From positions 175,055 through 234,816 of the forward strand of contig JAJXUE010000001.1 of the NCBI GenBank assembly GCA_021783135.1: a stretch of 59,762 bases of DNA. Reading direction: 5' to 3'. Below are positions 1 to 9,167 of this stretch, piece after piece. The notes beneath the pieces were generated by a model. It saw only the letters and a list, made by a program, of their open reading frames with translations, made no database searches and was not told the DNA's origin. The DNA comes from Bacillota bacterium. Its GTDB lineage: Bacteria; Bacillota; Desulfitobacteriia; Desulfitobacteriales; JAJXUE01. A program made the position numbers and the translations under genes. The stretch's first letter is position 1, and the number at the start of each line of letters is the position of its first letter.

Positions 1-729
1 GCCAGACCCTTCGCGAAGGAGATACAAGACGTGTTGGCCCGATTGGCTCAGGCAGCTGCCGGAGCAAGACATCCGTTATTGGAACAACGCGAAGTCAATA
101 ATGTCGCATATGTTGTGGTATCTGCGGACAGAGGTTTGTGCGGCGGATACAACAGTAACGTAATTCGTATGGCTGCAGCCCATATAACGCACAGCGAAGT
201 TCCCTCCCAAGTCCTTGCCGTAGGACGTAAATCACGCGACTTTTTTCGGCGTATCGGCGCAACTGTTACGGATGAGTTTGTCGGTTTAGGGGACGAGCCG
301 TCCTTCTTTCAGGCCAAGGCTATAGCTGAACAAGTTGTAAATTTATATATCCAGGGTAAAGTTGACGAGGTCCACCTGGTTTATACCGAGTTTATCAGTG
401 CTATAGGCCAACGCCCGGTAAGTGTTAAGCTTTTGCCGCTTAAAGCCCCAACAGAACAAAGCGGTCCTAAGCCAAGTTATCTGTTTGAACCTTCTGCCGA
501 GACAATCTTAGAGACCTTGTTGCCAAAGTATGTAGAGACTCTGCTCTTCCGCGCTTTACTCGAGGCCAAAGCCAGTGAGCAAGGAGCCAGGATGACCGCG
601 ATGGGTTCTGCTACCGATAATGCAAATGAAATGATTGACCGGCTGACTCTGATTATGAATCGCGCCCGGCAGGCCGCCATTACCAAAGAAATTTCGGAAA
701 TTGTCGGTGGTGCCGCATCCCTGGAATAA
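1..729 (+). CDS. atpG: ATP synthase F1 gamma subunit (5' end outside window)
   Basis: Gamma subunit, the central rotor shaft of the F1 ATP synthase on the inner face of the membrane. The reading frame is open from base 1 (ARPFAKEIQDVLARL...), so the gene begins left of the window. About 242 residues are visible of the roughly 285 usual for the family. Diagnostic stretches are SADRGLCGGYN near the N-terminal side and the C-terminal helix with MTAMGSATDNANEMI followed by RARQAAITKEISEIV, which inserts into the alpha/beta ring. It is followed 44 bp later by atpD in the standard operon order. The GTG at 31 is internal, not the start. Identification is very secure. Confidence 0.97.
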   Translation, partial: ARPFAKEIQDVLARLAQAAAGARHPLLEQREVNNVAYVVVSADRGLCGGYNSNVIRMAAAHITHSEVPSQVLAVGRKSRDFFRRIGATVTDEFVGLGDEPSFFQAKAIAEQVVNLYIQGKVDEVHLVYTEFISAIGQRPVSVKLLPLKAPTEQSGPKPSYLFEPSAETILETLLPKYVETLLFRALLEAKASEQGARMTAMGSATDNANEMIDRLTLIMNRARQAAITKEISEIVGGAASLE

Positions 730-764
730 TGTGCAAGCAAGGAAAATCTTTCTAAAGGAGGTAA

Positions 765-2171
<1,407 letters not shown>

Positions 2172-2174
2172 GCT

Positions 2175-2582
2175 ATGGCAGATTTCAAATTGGAAGTCGT
2201 GGCACCTGAAGGTAAGGTAGTCGGAGCGGATGTACAATTTGTCAAGCTTCCTTCGGTTGAGGGAGAATTGGGTATTTTGGCACATCACACCCCATTAATT
2301 GGCGCGTTAAAAGTAGGAATTATTCGTTATACTAAAGACGAAAAATCTTACCGAATTGCTACAAGTGGCGGATTTGTTGAAGTTGCTAACAATAAGGTAA
2401 CTGTACTGGCTGAAACTGCAGAACCGGGGGATCTCATTGATCTGGAGCGGGCCCTTGCCGCTAAGGAGAGGGCAATGCAGCGGATTAATGAGCGAAATAC
2501 GGAATCTGATATCAAAAGAGCCGAATTTGCCCTCCAACGCGCCATTAACCGGATTAAGGCGGCAGAAGGCACAGAAGGCTAG
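2175..2582 (+). CDS. atpC: ATP synthase F1 epsilon subunit
   Basis: Epsilon subunit (135 aa), which couples the rotor to the c-ring and inhibits ATP hydrolysis. The N-terminal beta-sandwich (FKLEVVAPEGKVVGADVQFV... with PSVEGELGILAHHTPLI) is followed by the C-terminal helical hairpin rich in E, R and A (LERALAAKERAMQRI). TTGGAGG overlapping the atpD end serves as ribosome site; only 3 bp separate the two genes. A strong terminator follows, so this closes the atp operon. Confidence 0.96.
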   Translation: MADFKLEVVAPEGKVVGADVQFVKLPSVEGELGILAHHTPLIGALKVGIIRYTKDEKSYRIATSGGFVEVANNKVTVLAETAEPGDLIDLERALAAKERAMQRINERNTESDIKRAEFALQRAINRIKAAEGTEG

Positions 2583-2600
2583 ACAACCAAAATGGTCTTG

Positions 2601-2631
2601 AGGCAGGCATTGCGATATGCCTGCCTTTTTG
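2601..2631 (+). terminator. Intrinsic terminator of the atp operon
   Basis: Perfect 10-bp stem AGGCAGGCAT/ATGCCTGCCT with a 6-nt loop followed by TTTTT, 18 bp after atpC. Confidence 0.9.
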
Positions 2632-2695
2632 CGTAGTGTTATGTTTAAACTCCTACTATGAGGTCAACAATAAACATAGAGGGGAGTCGTTTAAA

Positions 2696-3334
2696 ATGAA
2701 AGCATTGCGCAAAAGTGGAATATTAATTATAATCACTATGTCCCTTTTTCTTACCTCCGGCACCAGCCAGCTCAGCGTGGCGCAGCAACGGCTGGAAGTG
2801 GCTTTGGGGAACCTGGGGGCGAAGAACTTTAGGTCCGAGATAACCGCGTGGGCACCGAAGCCAATTGTGCGCAGTGAAATTCCTGGCGGCATACTAACTG
2901 TGCCACCGTTCACGCCGGATGGATGGAGCGTCGCAGAACGCAAGGTAGTGGATGGAAGGCGTAGTTTTACGGTAAGATCTCTGCAAACAGGGCGTAGCCT
3001 GCACTTGATTAGTGACTACACACAAACACGGGATGCTATGATCCAAAGTGGTGGAGGAGCTTACTTAACAGCTAGCTTTACTCTCCCAACTTATCCGGTC
3101 GCCAATTATAAGACACTAGGACGAAGAATTTTTGACTTACTCGGGGCTGAAACTCTTACTCAAGAGGTGCTAACTTCTAATTTGTATAGTGCAGCAGCTA
3201 AAATTCCGGGTTGGGGCAAGTCAGTTTGGGCAGGTCAAGACGAAATTAACCTTGAGGTATTAATTAGACCCGGCAGTGACGCAACTTTAACGCATGTCTA
3301 TCTGCTGGCACCTGACTTAATTGGTGATTTGTAA
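2696..3334 (+). CDS. Secreted YwmB-like protein
   Basis: Predicted exported protein of 212 aa of unknown biochemical role. The start is ATG 2696, behind GAGGGGAG; a longer frame from 2636 lacks a ribosome site. The N-terminus has two basic residues, a hydrophobic core (GILIIITMSLFL) and a plausible signal peptidase site near SVA-Q. The rest has no recognised catalytic motif. The position between the atp operon and murA-spoIID is where Bacillus carries ywmB (TATA-box-binding-like fold, secreted). Length and the C-terminal LGA...LYSAAAKIPGWG region are compatible with that family. The assignment rests mostly on context plus weak similarity recalled by eye; it could be an unrelated exported protein. 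Confidence 0.6.
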   Translation: MKALRKSGILIIITMSLFLTSGTSQLSVAQQRLEVALGNLGAKNFRSEITAWAPKPIVRSEIPGGILTVPPFTPDGWSVAERKVVDGRRSFTVRSLQTGRSLHLISDYTQTRDAMIQSGGGAYLTASFTLPTYPVANYKTLGRRIFDLLGAETLTQEVLTSNLYSAAAKIPGWGKSVWAGQDEINLEVLIRPGSDATLTHVYLLAPDLIGDL

Positions 3335-3364
3335 ATAGTTACCTCGACAAATTCATTCTAAAAT

Positions 3365-3394
3365 AGAGGATATTTGAACAAAATTGGAGAATTA
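3365..3394 (+). promoter_or_regulatory. SigH-type promoter upstream of murA (perfect match)
   Basis: AGAGGATAT at 3365-3373, a 12-nt spacer, then GGAGAATTA at 3386-3394. Every position fits RNAGGAWWW-N11/12-RNNGAATWW, the published SigH pattern. It lies 95 bp before the chosen murA start, in a 155-bp gap after the YwmB-like gene. It belongs to a set of seven such sites in the window. Confidence 0.65.
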
Positions 3395-3489
3395 ACCTTA
3401 GATTTTTGCGTTTCAATTGTGCTTAGGCTGGGGAGGTGCATCCTGACGCAATGGCCGTTGTGAAGACGGTTGCGGACAGGAAGGATAAT

Positions 3490-4737
3490 TTGGACAAAAT
3501 ACTGGTCAAGGGCGGCAATCCTTTAGTAGGTAAGGTCACAGTCAGCGGGGCAAAGAATGCGGTATTGCCCATCATAGCCGCTTCAATTTTAGCGGGCAGC
3601 CCGGTACAAATAGATGATGTACCCAACTTGACCGATGTCGATACAATTTGTCAGGTGATTGCAAGCTTAGGCGTAGCCGTGGCTCGGGATGGGAATACAG
3701 TAAAAGTGGATCCTGCCGGATTGGATACCTTTGAGGCACCACACGAATTAGTCAGTAAAATGCGCGCGTCTGTAGTGGTGATGGGTGCCTTACTAGCGCG
3801 TATGGGCAAAGCCAGGATATCACATCCCGGCGGGTGCGCAATAGGCTCAAGGCCGATTAACTGGCACCTTAAAGGACTAGAGGCTTTAGGGGCCCAGATT
3901 CGAATTAACCACGGTTACCTTGAAGCCACTGCCGCAAGCTTAAAGGGTGCTAGGATCTACTTAGACTTTCCCAGCGTGGGAGCGACGGAAAATATTATGA
4001 TGGCTGCCTCAATGGCCAAGGGCACAACTATTATCGAGAACTCAGCCCAAGAGCCGGAAATCGTCGATTTAGCTAATTTCATCAATGAAATGGGCGGTAA
4101 AGTTCGGGGAGCCGGGACAAATGTGATCAGAATTGAAGGAGTTTCGCACCTGAACGGCGCTGTGCATAGTATTATTCCCGATCGAATCGAAGCCGGAAGT
4201 TACCTTGTGGCTGCTGCCCTGACTGGCGGCGATGTTACGGTAGAGAATGTAATTATTGATCACCTGAAGCCTGTACTGGCTAAACTGCGCGAGTCAGGTG
4301 TTGAGGTAATCGAAGCAGACACTAGTCTCAGAGTGATAAGAAGATCCGAACTTAAGGGAATCGACTTTAAGACGCAAGTTCATCCGGGATTTCCGACTGA
4401 TTTGCAGGCTCCGATGATGGCTTTGACCACAATGGCAAGAGGAACCAGTATCATAACGGAAACAGTATTTGAAAATAGGTTTATGCATGTTGAAGAATTG
4501 AAACGTATGGGAGCAAACATACGAATTGAAGGACGTACGGCCATAGTAGATGGCGTTGCAAGGCTTACAGGTGCCCAGGTGAAGGCGACTGACCTAAGGG
4601 CCGGAGCTGCGCTCCTTGCTGCCGCCTTGAGCGCAGAAGGTGTCACTGAAATCGAAAACACGTACCATATTGATCGAGGGTACGAGAACATAGTTGAAAA
4701 ATTACAAGGGCTCGGCGCCCAGATCAGTAGAGCATAA
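3490..4737 (+). CDS. murA: UDP-N-acetylglucosamine 1-carboxyvinyltransferase
   Basis: First committed enzyme of peptidoglycan synthesis: transfers enolpyruvate from PEP to UDP-GlcNAc in the cytoplasm. The start chosen is TTG 3490, five bases after AGGAAGG. It gives the canonical N-terminus [23 protein letters not shown] and 415 aa, the family length. The in-frame GTG 3436 and ATG 3451 would add an unusual extension. The active-site cysteine is Cys116 in [11 protein letters not shown] (codon 3835-3837), so it is a Cys-type, fosfomycin-sensitive form by family knowledge. Conserved GFPTDLQAP and the arginine-rich [10 protein letters not shown] follow. A perfect SigH-type promoter precedes it and a terminator follows directly. 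The neighbours ywmB-like and spoIID match the Bacillus order. Confidence 0.96.
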   Translation: MDKILVKGGNPLVGKVTVSGAKNAVLPIIAASILAGSPVQIDDVPNLTDVDTICQVIASLGVAVARDGNTVKVDPAGLDTFEAPHELVSKMRASVVVMGALLARMGKARISHPGGCAIGSRPINWHLKGLEALGAQIRINHGYLEATAASLKGARIYLDFPSVGATENIMMAASMAKGTTIIENSAQEPEIVDLANFINEMGGKVRGAGTNVIRIEGVSHLNGAVHSIIPDRIEAGSYLVAAALTGGDVTVENVIIDHLKPVLAKLRESGVEVIEADTSLRVIRRSELKGIDFKTQVHPGFPTDLQAPMMALTTMARGTSIITETVFENRFMHVEELKRMGANIRIEGRTAIVDGVARLTGAQVKATDLRAGAALLAAALSAEGVTEIENTYHIDRGYENIVEKLQGLGAQISRA

Positions 4738-4762
4738 ACGTGACATAAGGTCACGTTTTTTT
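4737..4762 (+). terminator. Intrinsic terminator of murA
   Basis: Stem AACGTGAC/GTCACGTT, loop ATAAG, then a run of T. It starts at the last base of the murA stop codon. Confidence 0.88.
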
Positions 4763-4806
4763 GCATAGCTATGGTTAAAGGCTTGTACGAAAACGGAGGA
4801 AGTGTG

Positions 4807-5757
4807 ATGCGAAAACCTCTGGTAGCTTTAATCATCGCGGTAATCGGCTTGGGTATGCTCTTGCCGATCGTAATTATTACCCTGCAAAAAGATAAAAACC
4901 CTCACCACGGTATGACGGGGGTACGCATGTTGTTGCCTGATGGCCAAATAAAGGTTTTAGACTTAGAGCAATACCTCGTTGGAGTGGTCGCAGCGGAAAT
5001 GCCTGCGTCCTTCGCTCCGGAGGCAATTAAGGCTCAAGCTGTGGCAGCACGAACTTATGTGGCTCAGATTCTATCCCAACCGGACATTAGCAGTCGCCAC
5101 TACGATGTAGACACCACCCAAAAGACACAAGGCTGGTTGTCTGACGCTGCCATGCGTCAACGCTGGGGGATTATGCGCTACATACCCTATAAGTTAAGAA
5201 TTGAAAAAGCCGTGCAGGAAACTAAAGGTCTAGTCTTGATTTACGGGGGGACCTATGTAGAAGCCTTTTATTTTTCCAACGCGGGGCGGCTCCCAACGGA
5301 AAAGGCCGATGACGTTTGGGGTGCTCCATTACCATACCTTACCAACGTCCCACCTGAGAGCGTTGAAAAAAGCAAGTTTGTGGTTAGTAGCTCCTTTACT
5401 TCCGCCCAGTTAGATGCCAAGCTGGGAAGCTCGCTTGACAAAAGGAGGAGCCCGGGACCGAAGGATGTTAAGATTACGGAGCGTACCACAGCGGGGCGAG
5501 CTAAAACCGTGCGCGTTGGCAGCAAACTGTATCAAGCCACGTGGCTAAGATCACAATTAGGGCTTAAATCGACGGACTTTGTGCTTAGTTTCAGTAATGG
5601 CAAGGTTGTTTTCACTACCTATGGGAATGGGCATGCAGTTGGCATGTCTCAGTACGGAGCTAACTACTTGGCCCAGGAAGGCAAGAATTTTACTGCAATA
5701 TTGCAGCATTATTATCCAGGAACTAAGCTTATCGACATTAATAGTAGTAATGGCTAA
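4807..5757 (+). CDS. spoIID: Stage II sporulation protein D (lytic transglycosylase)
   Basis: Membrane-anchored peptidoglycan transglycosylase of the DMP complex (SpoIID-SpoIIM-SpoIIP), which drives engulfment of the forespore. ATG 4807 follows CGGAGGA; 316 aa. One N-terminal membrane segment (ALIIAVIGLGMLLPIVIITL) is followed by the SpoIID domain: GVVAAEMPASFAPEAIKAQ with the conserved catalytic glutamate, AVAARTY, YVEAFYFSNAGR, and GNGHAVGMSQYGAN near the C-terminus. The family usually has S-x-GG after YF-S; here SNAGR is a slight variant. It sits between murA and the spoIIQ-like gene. I see no convincing SigE promoter in the short gap, which is largely taken up by the murA terminator. Confidence 0.94.
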   Translation: MRKPLVALIIAVIGLGMLLPIVIITLQKDKNPHHGMTGVRMLLPDGQIKVLDLEQYLVGVVAAEMPASFAPEAIKAQAVAARTYVAQILSQPDISSRHYDVDTTQKTQGWLSDAAMRQRWGIMRYIPYKLRIEKAVQETKGLVLIYGGTYVEAFYFSNAGRLPTEKADDVWGAPLPYLTNVPPESVEKSKFVVSSSFTSAQLDAKLGSSLDKRRSPGPKDVKITERTTAGRAKTVRVGSKLYQATWLRSQLGLKSTDFVLSFSNGKVVFTTYGNGHAVGMSQYGANYLAQEGKNFTAILQHYYPGTKLIDINSSNG

Positions 5758-5781
5758 TTATGTAAAATAATGGAAACAATA
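5753..5781 (+). promoter_or_regulatory. Candidate SigF promoter upstream of spoIIQ
   Basis: GCTAA (5753-5757), a 14-nt gap, then GGAAACAATA (5772-5781). The -10 half fits the forespore SigF pattern GGNNANAHTR at every position; the -35 half differs from GYWTA at one. It lies 19 bp before the spoIIQ-like start and overlaps the end of spoIID. SpoIIQ is a SigF gene in Bacillus, so the position makes sense. Confidence 0.5.
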
Positions 5782-5800
5782 TACCTGAGGTGATTAAATA

Positions 5801-6523
5801 ATGAAATTACCCCAGGTTTTTTATTGGCAATCCATGCGAAAAATGTTGGATAAGCTTGCGGTTAGACGCATGGGAATTTTAATCGGGGCTCTTTGCGTAA
5901 CTATTTTTGCCGGGGTAGTACTGTTGGCAATACGTAATTACAATGGTCAAGCACTATCCCCACCTGCTTCAGCAACGCCAGTTGCGTCCGTTCCCAACAT
6001 AGCCATGACCCAATCACACCCATCAGCGCAGCAAACACCATTGGCAACCAAGCCGTCTGCACTGACAACCCTACCAGCAATGACGGCTCCTCAGAAAAAA
6101 ATCGTAAAAAATCCGCACCAAGCCTTACAATTAAAAGATTTCCAACAACCGATTCAAGGTATAACAATTAGGGGCACTAGTAGAGGTCTAATTTGGTGGC
6201 CGCTTCTTGCCGATTTTCGCCAACATCTCGGTGAGGATATCACTGCTAAGGTGGGGACAAAAGTATGTGCACCTGCGGCAGGAACTGTGAGTGAAGTCGG
6301 GATTGACCCAATATATGGCGAAGTAGTAGTCATTCAACACGCCGATGGCTGGCAAACAGTATATGGTCAGTTGGGGGAACGTACGGTCAAATTGAAACAA
6401 ATTGTCCAGCAAGGGCAACTATTAGGTCGGATAGCAGAATCAAACGGAGGGGAGGCCGACCTTCCTGCCCATTTGCATTATGAAATATGGCATCAAGATA
6501 AACCGGTTCAACTGGTGAAATAG
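5801..6523 (+). CDS. spoIIQ: SpoIIQ-like M23 (LytM) peptidase
   Basis: Forespore membrane protein expected to pair with SpoIIIAH across the septum during engulfment. 240 aa: a cytoplasmic tail, one membrane segment at about residues 28-47 (ILIGALCVTIFAGVVLLAI), a Pro/Ala/Thr-rich linker, and a C-terminal LytM domain. The zinc ligands look intact: H and D in QHLGEDI, and HxH in HLHYEIW. In Bacillus SpoIIQ one ligand is lost, whereas clostridial homologues keep the set. It may therefore be a working endopeptidase. ATG 5801 follows TGAGGTG by 9 bp. Position after spoIID and before spoIIID supports the name; the alternative is a general M23 hydrolase. Confidence 0.82.
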   Translation: MKLPQVFYWQSMRKMLDKLAVRRMGILIGALCVTIFAGVVLLAIRNYNGQALSPPASATPVASVPNIAMTQSHPSAQQTPLATKPSALTTLPAMTAPQKKIVKNPHQALQLKDFQQPIQGITIRGTSRGLIWWPLLADFRQHLGEDITAKVGTKVCAPAAGTVSEVGIDPIYGEVVVIQHADGWQTVYGQLGERTVKLKQIVQQGQLLGRIAESNGGEADLPAHLHYEIWHQDKPVQLVK

Positions 6524-6576
6524 GAAATAAACAGTATTCTGGCTTGGTTTTTCAATTCGAATGGCATCCTATAGGG

Positions 6577-6598
6577 ACATCCTATGGGATGTTTTTTT
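6577..6598 (+). terminator. Intrinsic terminator after spoIIQ-like gene
   Basis: Stem ACATCC/GGATGT with loop TATG, followed by seven T. A similar half-site CATCCTATAGGGA just upstream could extend the structure. Confidence 0.75.
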
Positions 6599-6693
6599 AT
6601 GCGAGAAAATGGCTTTAACGTATGACAATTCGTATAATCTTGCAAAATATTTTGCGAATATTTCGTTATTTAATACATTCTTGACATAAATTC

Positions 6694-6723
6694 GCAGGAG
6701 TTTCTCGGTGTTACAAAGAATCA
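6694..6723 (+). promoter_or_regulatory. SigH-type promoter candidate upstream of PAS-GGDEF-EAL gene
   Basis: GCAGGAGTT (6694-6702), 12-nt spacer, AAAGAATCA (6715-6723). Two positions differ from the SigH pattern (one W in each half). A TTGACA at 6681 lies nearby but has no usable -10 at 16-18 bp. Confidence 0.4.
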
Positions 6724-6777
6724 AACTAAGTCAATTGGTTTAATGTTGTTTTATTCGGCATCTGGGGAGGATATACC

Positions 6778-9057
6778 ATGTTACCAGACAAGTTACACGG
6801 TTCAGTGCTTGAGAAAATGATGAGTGCTTATGCCTATCATCGGATAGTAACGGATGAGCAGGGGATTCCGTTTGACTATGAGTATCTTGAAGTAAATGCT
6901 GCCTTTGAGACTTTTACCGGGATAAATAGGGAACAAGCTATCGGCAGAACCGTGCGGGAACTTATACCGGCTCTTAAATCAGATGCATTTGATTGGGTCG
7001 CCTTTTTTGGGCGTGTGGCATTGACCGGTCAGACGGAAATAACGCAACAGTACTCAGATACACTGCAACGTTGGTATCTGGTTCAGGCATATTCTTTTGC
7101 CCCAGGTTATTTTGCCACGGTTTTTATGGATATTACAGCAATGAAAACGCGTGAAGATGAACTGATCGAAAAAAACGAGGTGATTCAGGACCTTTACCAT
7201 AACCTCGTTGTGTCAGAAGAAAAGCTCAGACAACAGATGGGCGAATTAAGCCAGATGAGTCATGAAATCGTGGTTAATGAAGCCCGTTTAAATCGCGCTC
7301 AAGCTTTGGCCAGGGTCGGCAACTGGGAAATTGACCTCGCCTCGCATGAAATATGGGCGTCAGCTGAAGCATTTCGCTTATATGGTCTGGAACGGGAAAC
7401 GCCCTATTTGCTTTTAACAGACGCCCAAAGGTTTGTAATGCCGGAAGACCGTCATGCTATGGATGAAGCGTTGCAAAAATTACTGACTGAAAGAATAAAA
7501 TATGATATTCAGTTTCGGGTGATTACAGCGGATCGTAAGGAAATCCGTCACATGCATTCTGTTGCGGAACTGGAATTCGATTATTTCGGAAAGCCGGCGC
7601 GCGTGCTGGGAGTAGTGCAGGATGTCAGTGAACGAGTCCACTATTTGCAGGCGTTGGAGACCAAACACGAAGAGCTACTCGCTGTACACGAGGAATTGAC
7701 GGCTACTGAGGAAGAACTGCGCCAACAATACGAGGAGTTGCAGGGAAACCAGGAGCTAATGTGGCAGATGGCCCACATTGACGTGTTGACTGGTCTTCCG
7801 AATCGTACCCTTTGGGAAGAACAGCTGGCAACCGCGTTGGCCCAAACCAGGCACAGCGGACTGAAAGTCGCTGTAATCTTTATTGATTTAGATCATTTTA
7901 AACAAGTAAATGATACTATGGGACATGCTAAGGGTGACGAACTTTTACAGCTTATAGCGCATCGACTTAGTTCCGTGTTACGGGATACCGAAATGTTAGC
8001 ACGTTTTGGCGGCGATGAATTTTTGATTTTAAGCAAAAATGTCGCTTCGATCGCAGAAGTTTCTCTGTTCCTAGCAAAGCTTGTTGAGCTTTTCCAACAG
8101 CCTTATTTCATACAGGGTCTTAGTATAAATATTAGCGCCAGTATTGGGGTTGCCCTTTATCCGGATGAAGGGTCTACCGAAGACGAATTGCTACAAAACG
8201 CTGATACCGCAATGTATCGTGCTAAAGAGCTTGGCCGTAACAGATTTGAATTTTTCAACCTCCAAATGAAACAGGACTTAATGCGTAAAACTGATCTGGA
8301 AAGAAAAATGCGGGCGGCACTGTCGAACCAAGAATTTTTACTTTATTATCAGCCGCAATTTGATGTGCGCACCGGTAAGCTGAGAGGATTTGAAGCCTTG
8401 ATCCGCTGGGAGCAGCCACAGTTGGGGTTCCTCAATCCGTTGGAATTCATTCCACTTGCCGAGGACTCAGGCTTGATTTTGCCCATCGGTCAGTGGGTGC
8501 TCAATACTGCCTGTGCAACAGGTCAGAGGCTTACGGCAAAATATGGCCTACCGGTTACAATTTCCGTGAATATCTCGACACTCCAACTGCAGCAAGGGGA
8601 TTTTGAGGAAACTGTCTGGAGGGCGATTTACGCGTCCGGTTTTAGCCCCAGCCAATTGGAACTGGAAATTACAGAAAGCGTCCTGATTCGCAATTTTGAA
8701 CAGACGCTGACAGTCCTGTGTCGTTTACAGGAAGCCGGTTTTAAAATAGCGCTCGACGACTTTGGCACCGGTTATTCCTCTTTGAGCTATCTGAAGATTC
8801 TTCCAATTAATACTTTGAAAATCGATAAATCATTTATTCAGGAAATCAACTTGGCAACACCGGAAAATGATTTAACGGCAGCTATTATTTCTCTGGTTCA
8901 TTCTCTTAACATTGAGACTATTGCAGAAGGGGTTGAAAACCAGCGTCAGTTGGAATACTTGCATCAGGCTGGATGTGACGGGTTACAGGGATTTTACCTG
9001 GGTAGACCCGTTCCGGAGGAAAGTCTGGACCGCATTTTCCTCCATGAGCAGGAATAG
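6778..9057 (+). CDS. PAS-PAS-GGDEF-EAL cyclic-di-GMP protein
   Basis: 759-aa soluble signalling protein with both c-di-GMP synthase and phosphodiesterase modules. Domains in order: PAS at about 10-125 (YEYLEVNAAFETFTGINREQ split by ear from the track of the chain), a coiled-coil linker at about 125-175, a second PAS at about 175-290 (RVGNWEID...ASAEAFRLYGL), a Glu-rich coiled coil at about 290-335, GGDEF at about 335-500 and EAL at about 505-755. The cyclase signature GGDEF is intact. The inhibitory I-site position reads RDTE instead of RxxD, so product inhibition may be weak. EAL residues are present (FEALIRW, SVNIS, LEITES, DDFGTGYSS, KIDKSF, AEGVEN), so hydrolysis is likely active. ATG 6778 follows GGGGAGG. 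No membrane segment, so the PAS domains probably sense a cytosolic cue. Confidence 0.93.
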   Translation: MLPDKLHGSVLEKMMSAYAYHRIVTDEQGIPFDYEYLEVNAAFETFTGINREQAIGRTVRELIPALKSDAFDWVAFFGRVALTGQTEITQQYSDTLQRWYLVQAYSFAPGYFATVFMDITAMKTREDELIEKNEVIQDLYHNLVVSEEKLRQQMGELSQMSHEIVVNEARLNRAQALARVGNWEIDLASHEIWASAEAFRLYGLERETPYLLLTDAQRFVMPEDRHAMDEALQKLLTERIKYDIQFRVITADRKEIRHMHSVAELEFDYFGKPARVLGVVQDVSERVHYLQALETKHEELLAVHEELTATEEELRQQYEELQGNQELMWQMAHIDVLTGLPNRTLWEEQLATALAQTRHSGLKVAVIFIDLDHFKQVNDTMGHAKGDELLQLIAHRLSSVLRDTEMLARFGGDEFLILSKNVASIAEVSLFLAKLVELFQQPYFIQGLSINISASIGVALYPDEGSTEDELLQNADTAMYRAKELGRNRFEFFNLQMKQDLMRKTDLERKMRAALSNQEFLLYYQPQFDVRTGKLRGFEALIRWEQPQLGFLNPLEFIPLAEDSGLILPIGQWVLNTACATGQRLTAKYGLPVTISVNISTLQLQQGDFEETVWRAIYASGFSPSQLELEITESVLIRNFEQTLTVLCRLQEAGFKIALDDFGTGYSSLSYLKILPINTLKIDKSFIQEINLATPENDLTAAIISLVHSLNIETIAEGVENQRQLEYLHQAGCDGLQGFYLGRPVPEESLDRIFLHEQE

Positions 9058-9063
9058 GCGTAG

Positions 9064-9100
9064 AAAAACACCGGCAAAGCAAGAGCCTGGCGGTGTTTTT
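9064..9100 (+). terminator. Terminator after PAS-GGDEF-EAL gene
   Basis: Stem AAAAACACCG/CGGTGTTTTT with a 17-nt loop, 6 bp after the stop codon. The U-tract is part of the 3' arm. Confidence 0.7.
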
Positions 9101-9120
9101 AAGATATCAATAAATAATAA

Positions 9121-9149
9121 TCAGGCGACCTCACAAAGAGGTCGCCTGA
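9121..9149 (-). terminator. Terminator of the minus-strand lipoprotein gene
   Basis: Perfect 12-bp stem TCAGGCGACCTC/GAGGTCGCCTGA with a 5-nt loop, 18 bp past the stop codon of the minus-strand gene. On the minus strand it is followed by a T-rich stretch (TTATTATTTATTG). Confidence 0.75.
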
Positions 9150-9167
9150 TGAAATTAGAAGTATATA

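Noticed and set aside
3436-3489. Upstream GTG/ATG starts for murA
   Set aside because: They add 13-18 residues not found in the family, while TTG 3490 has a well-placed AGGAAGG and gives the canonical N-terminus.
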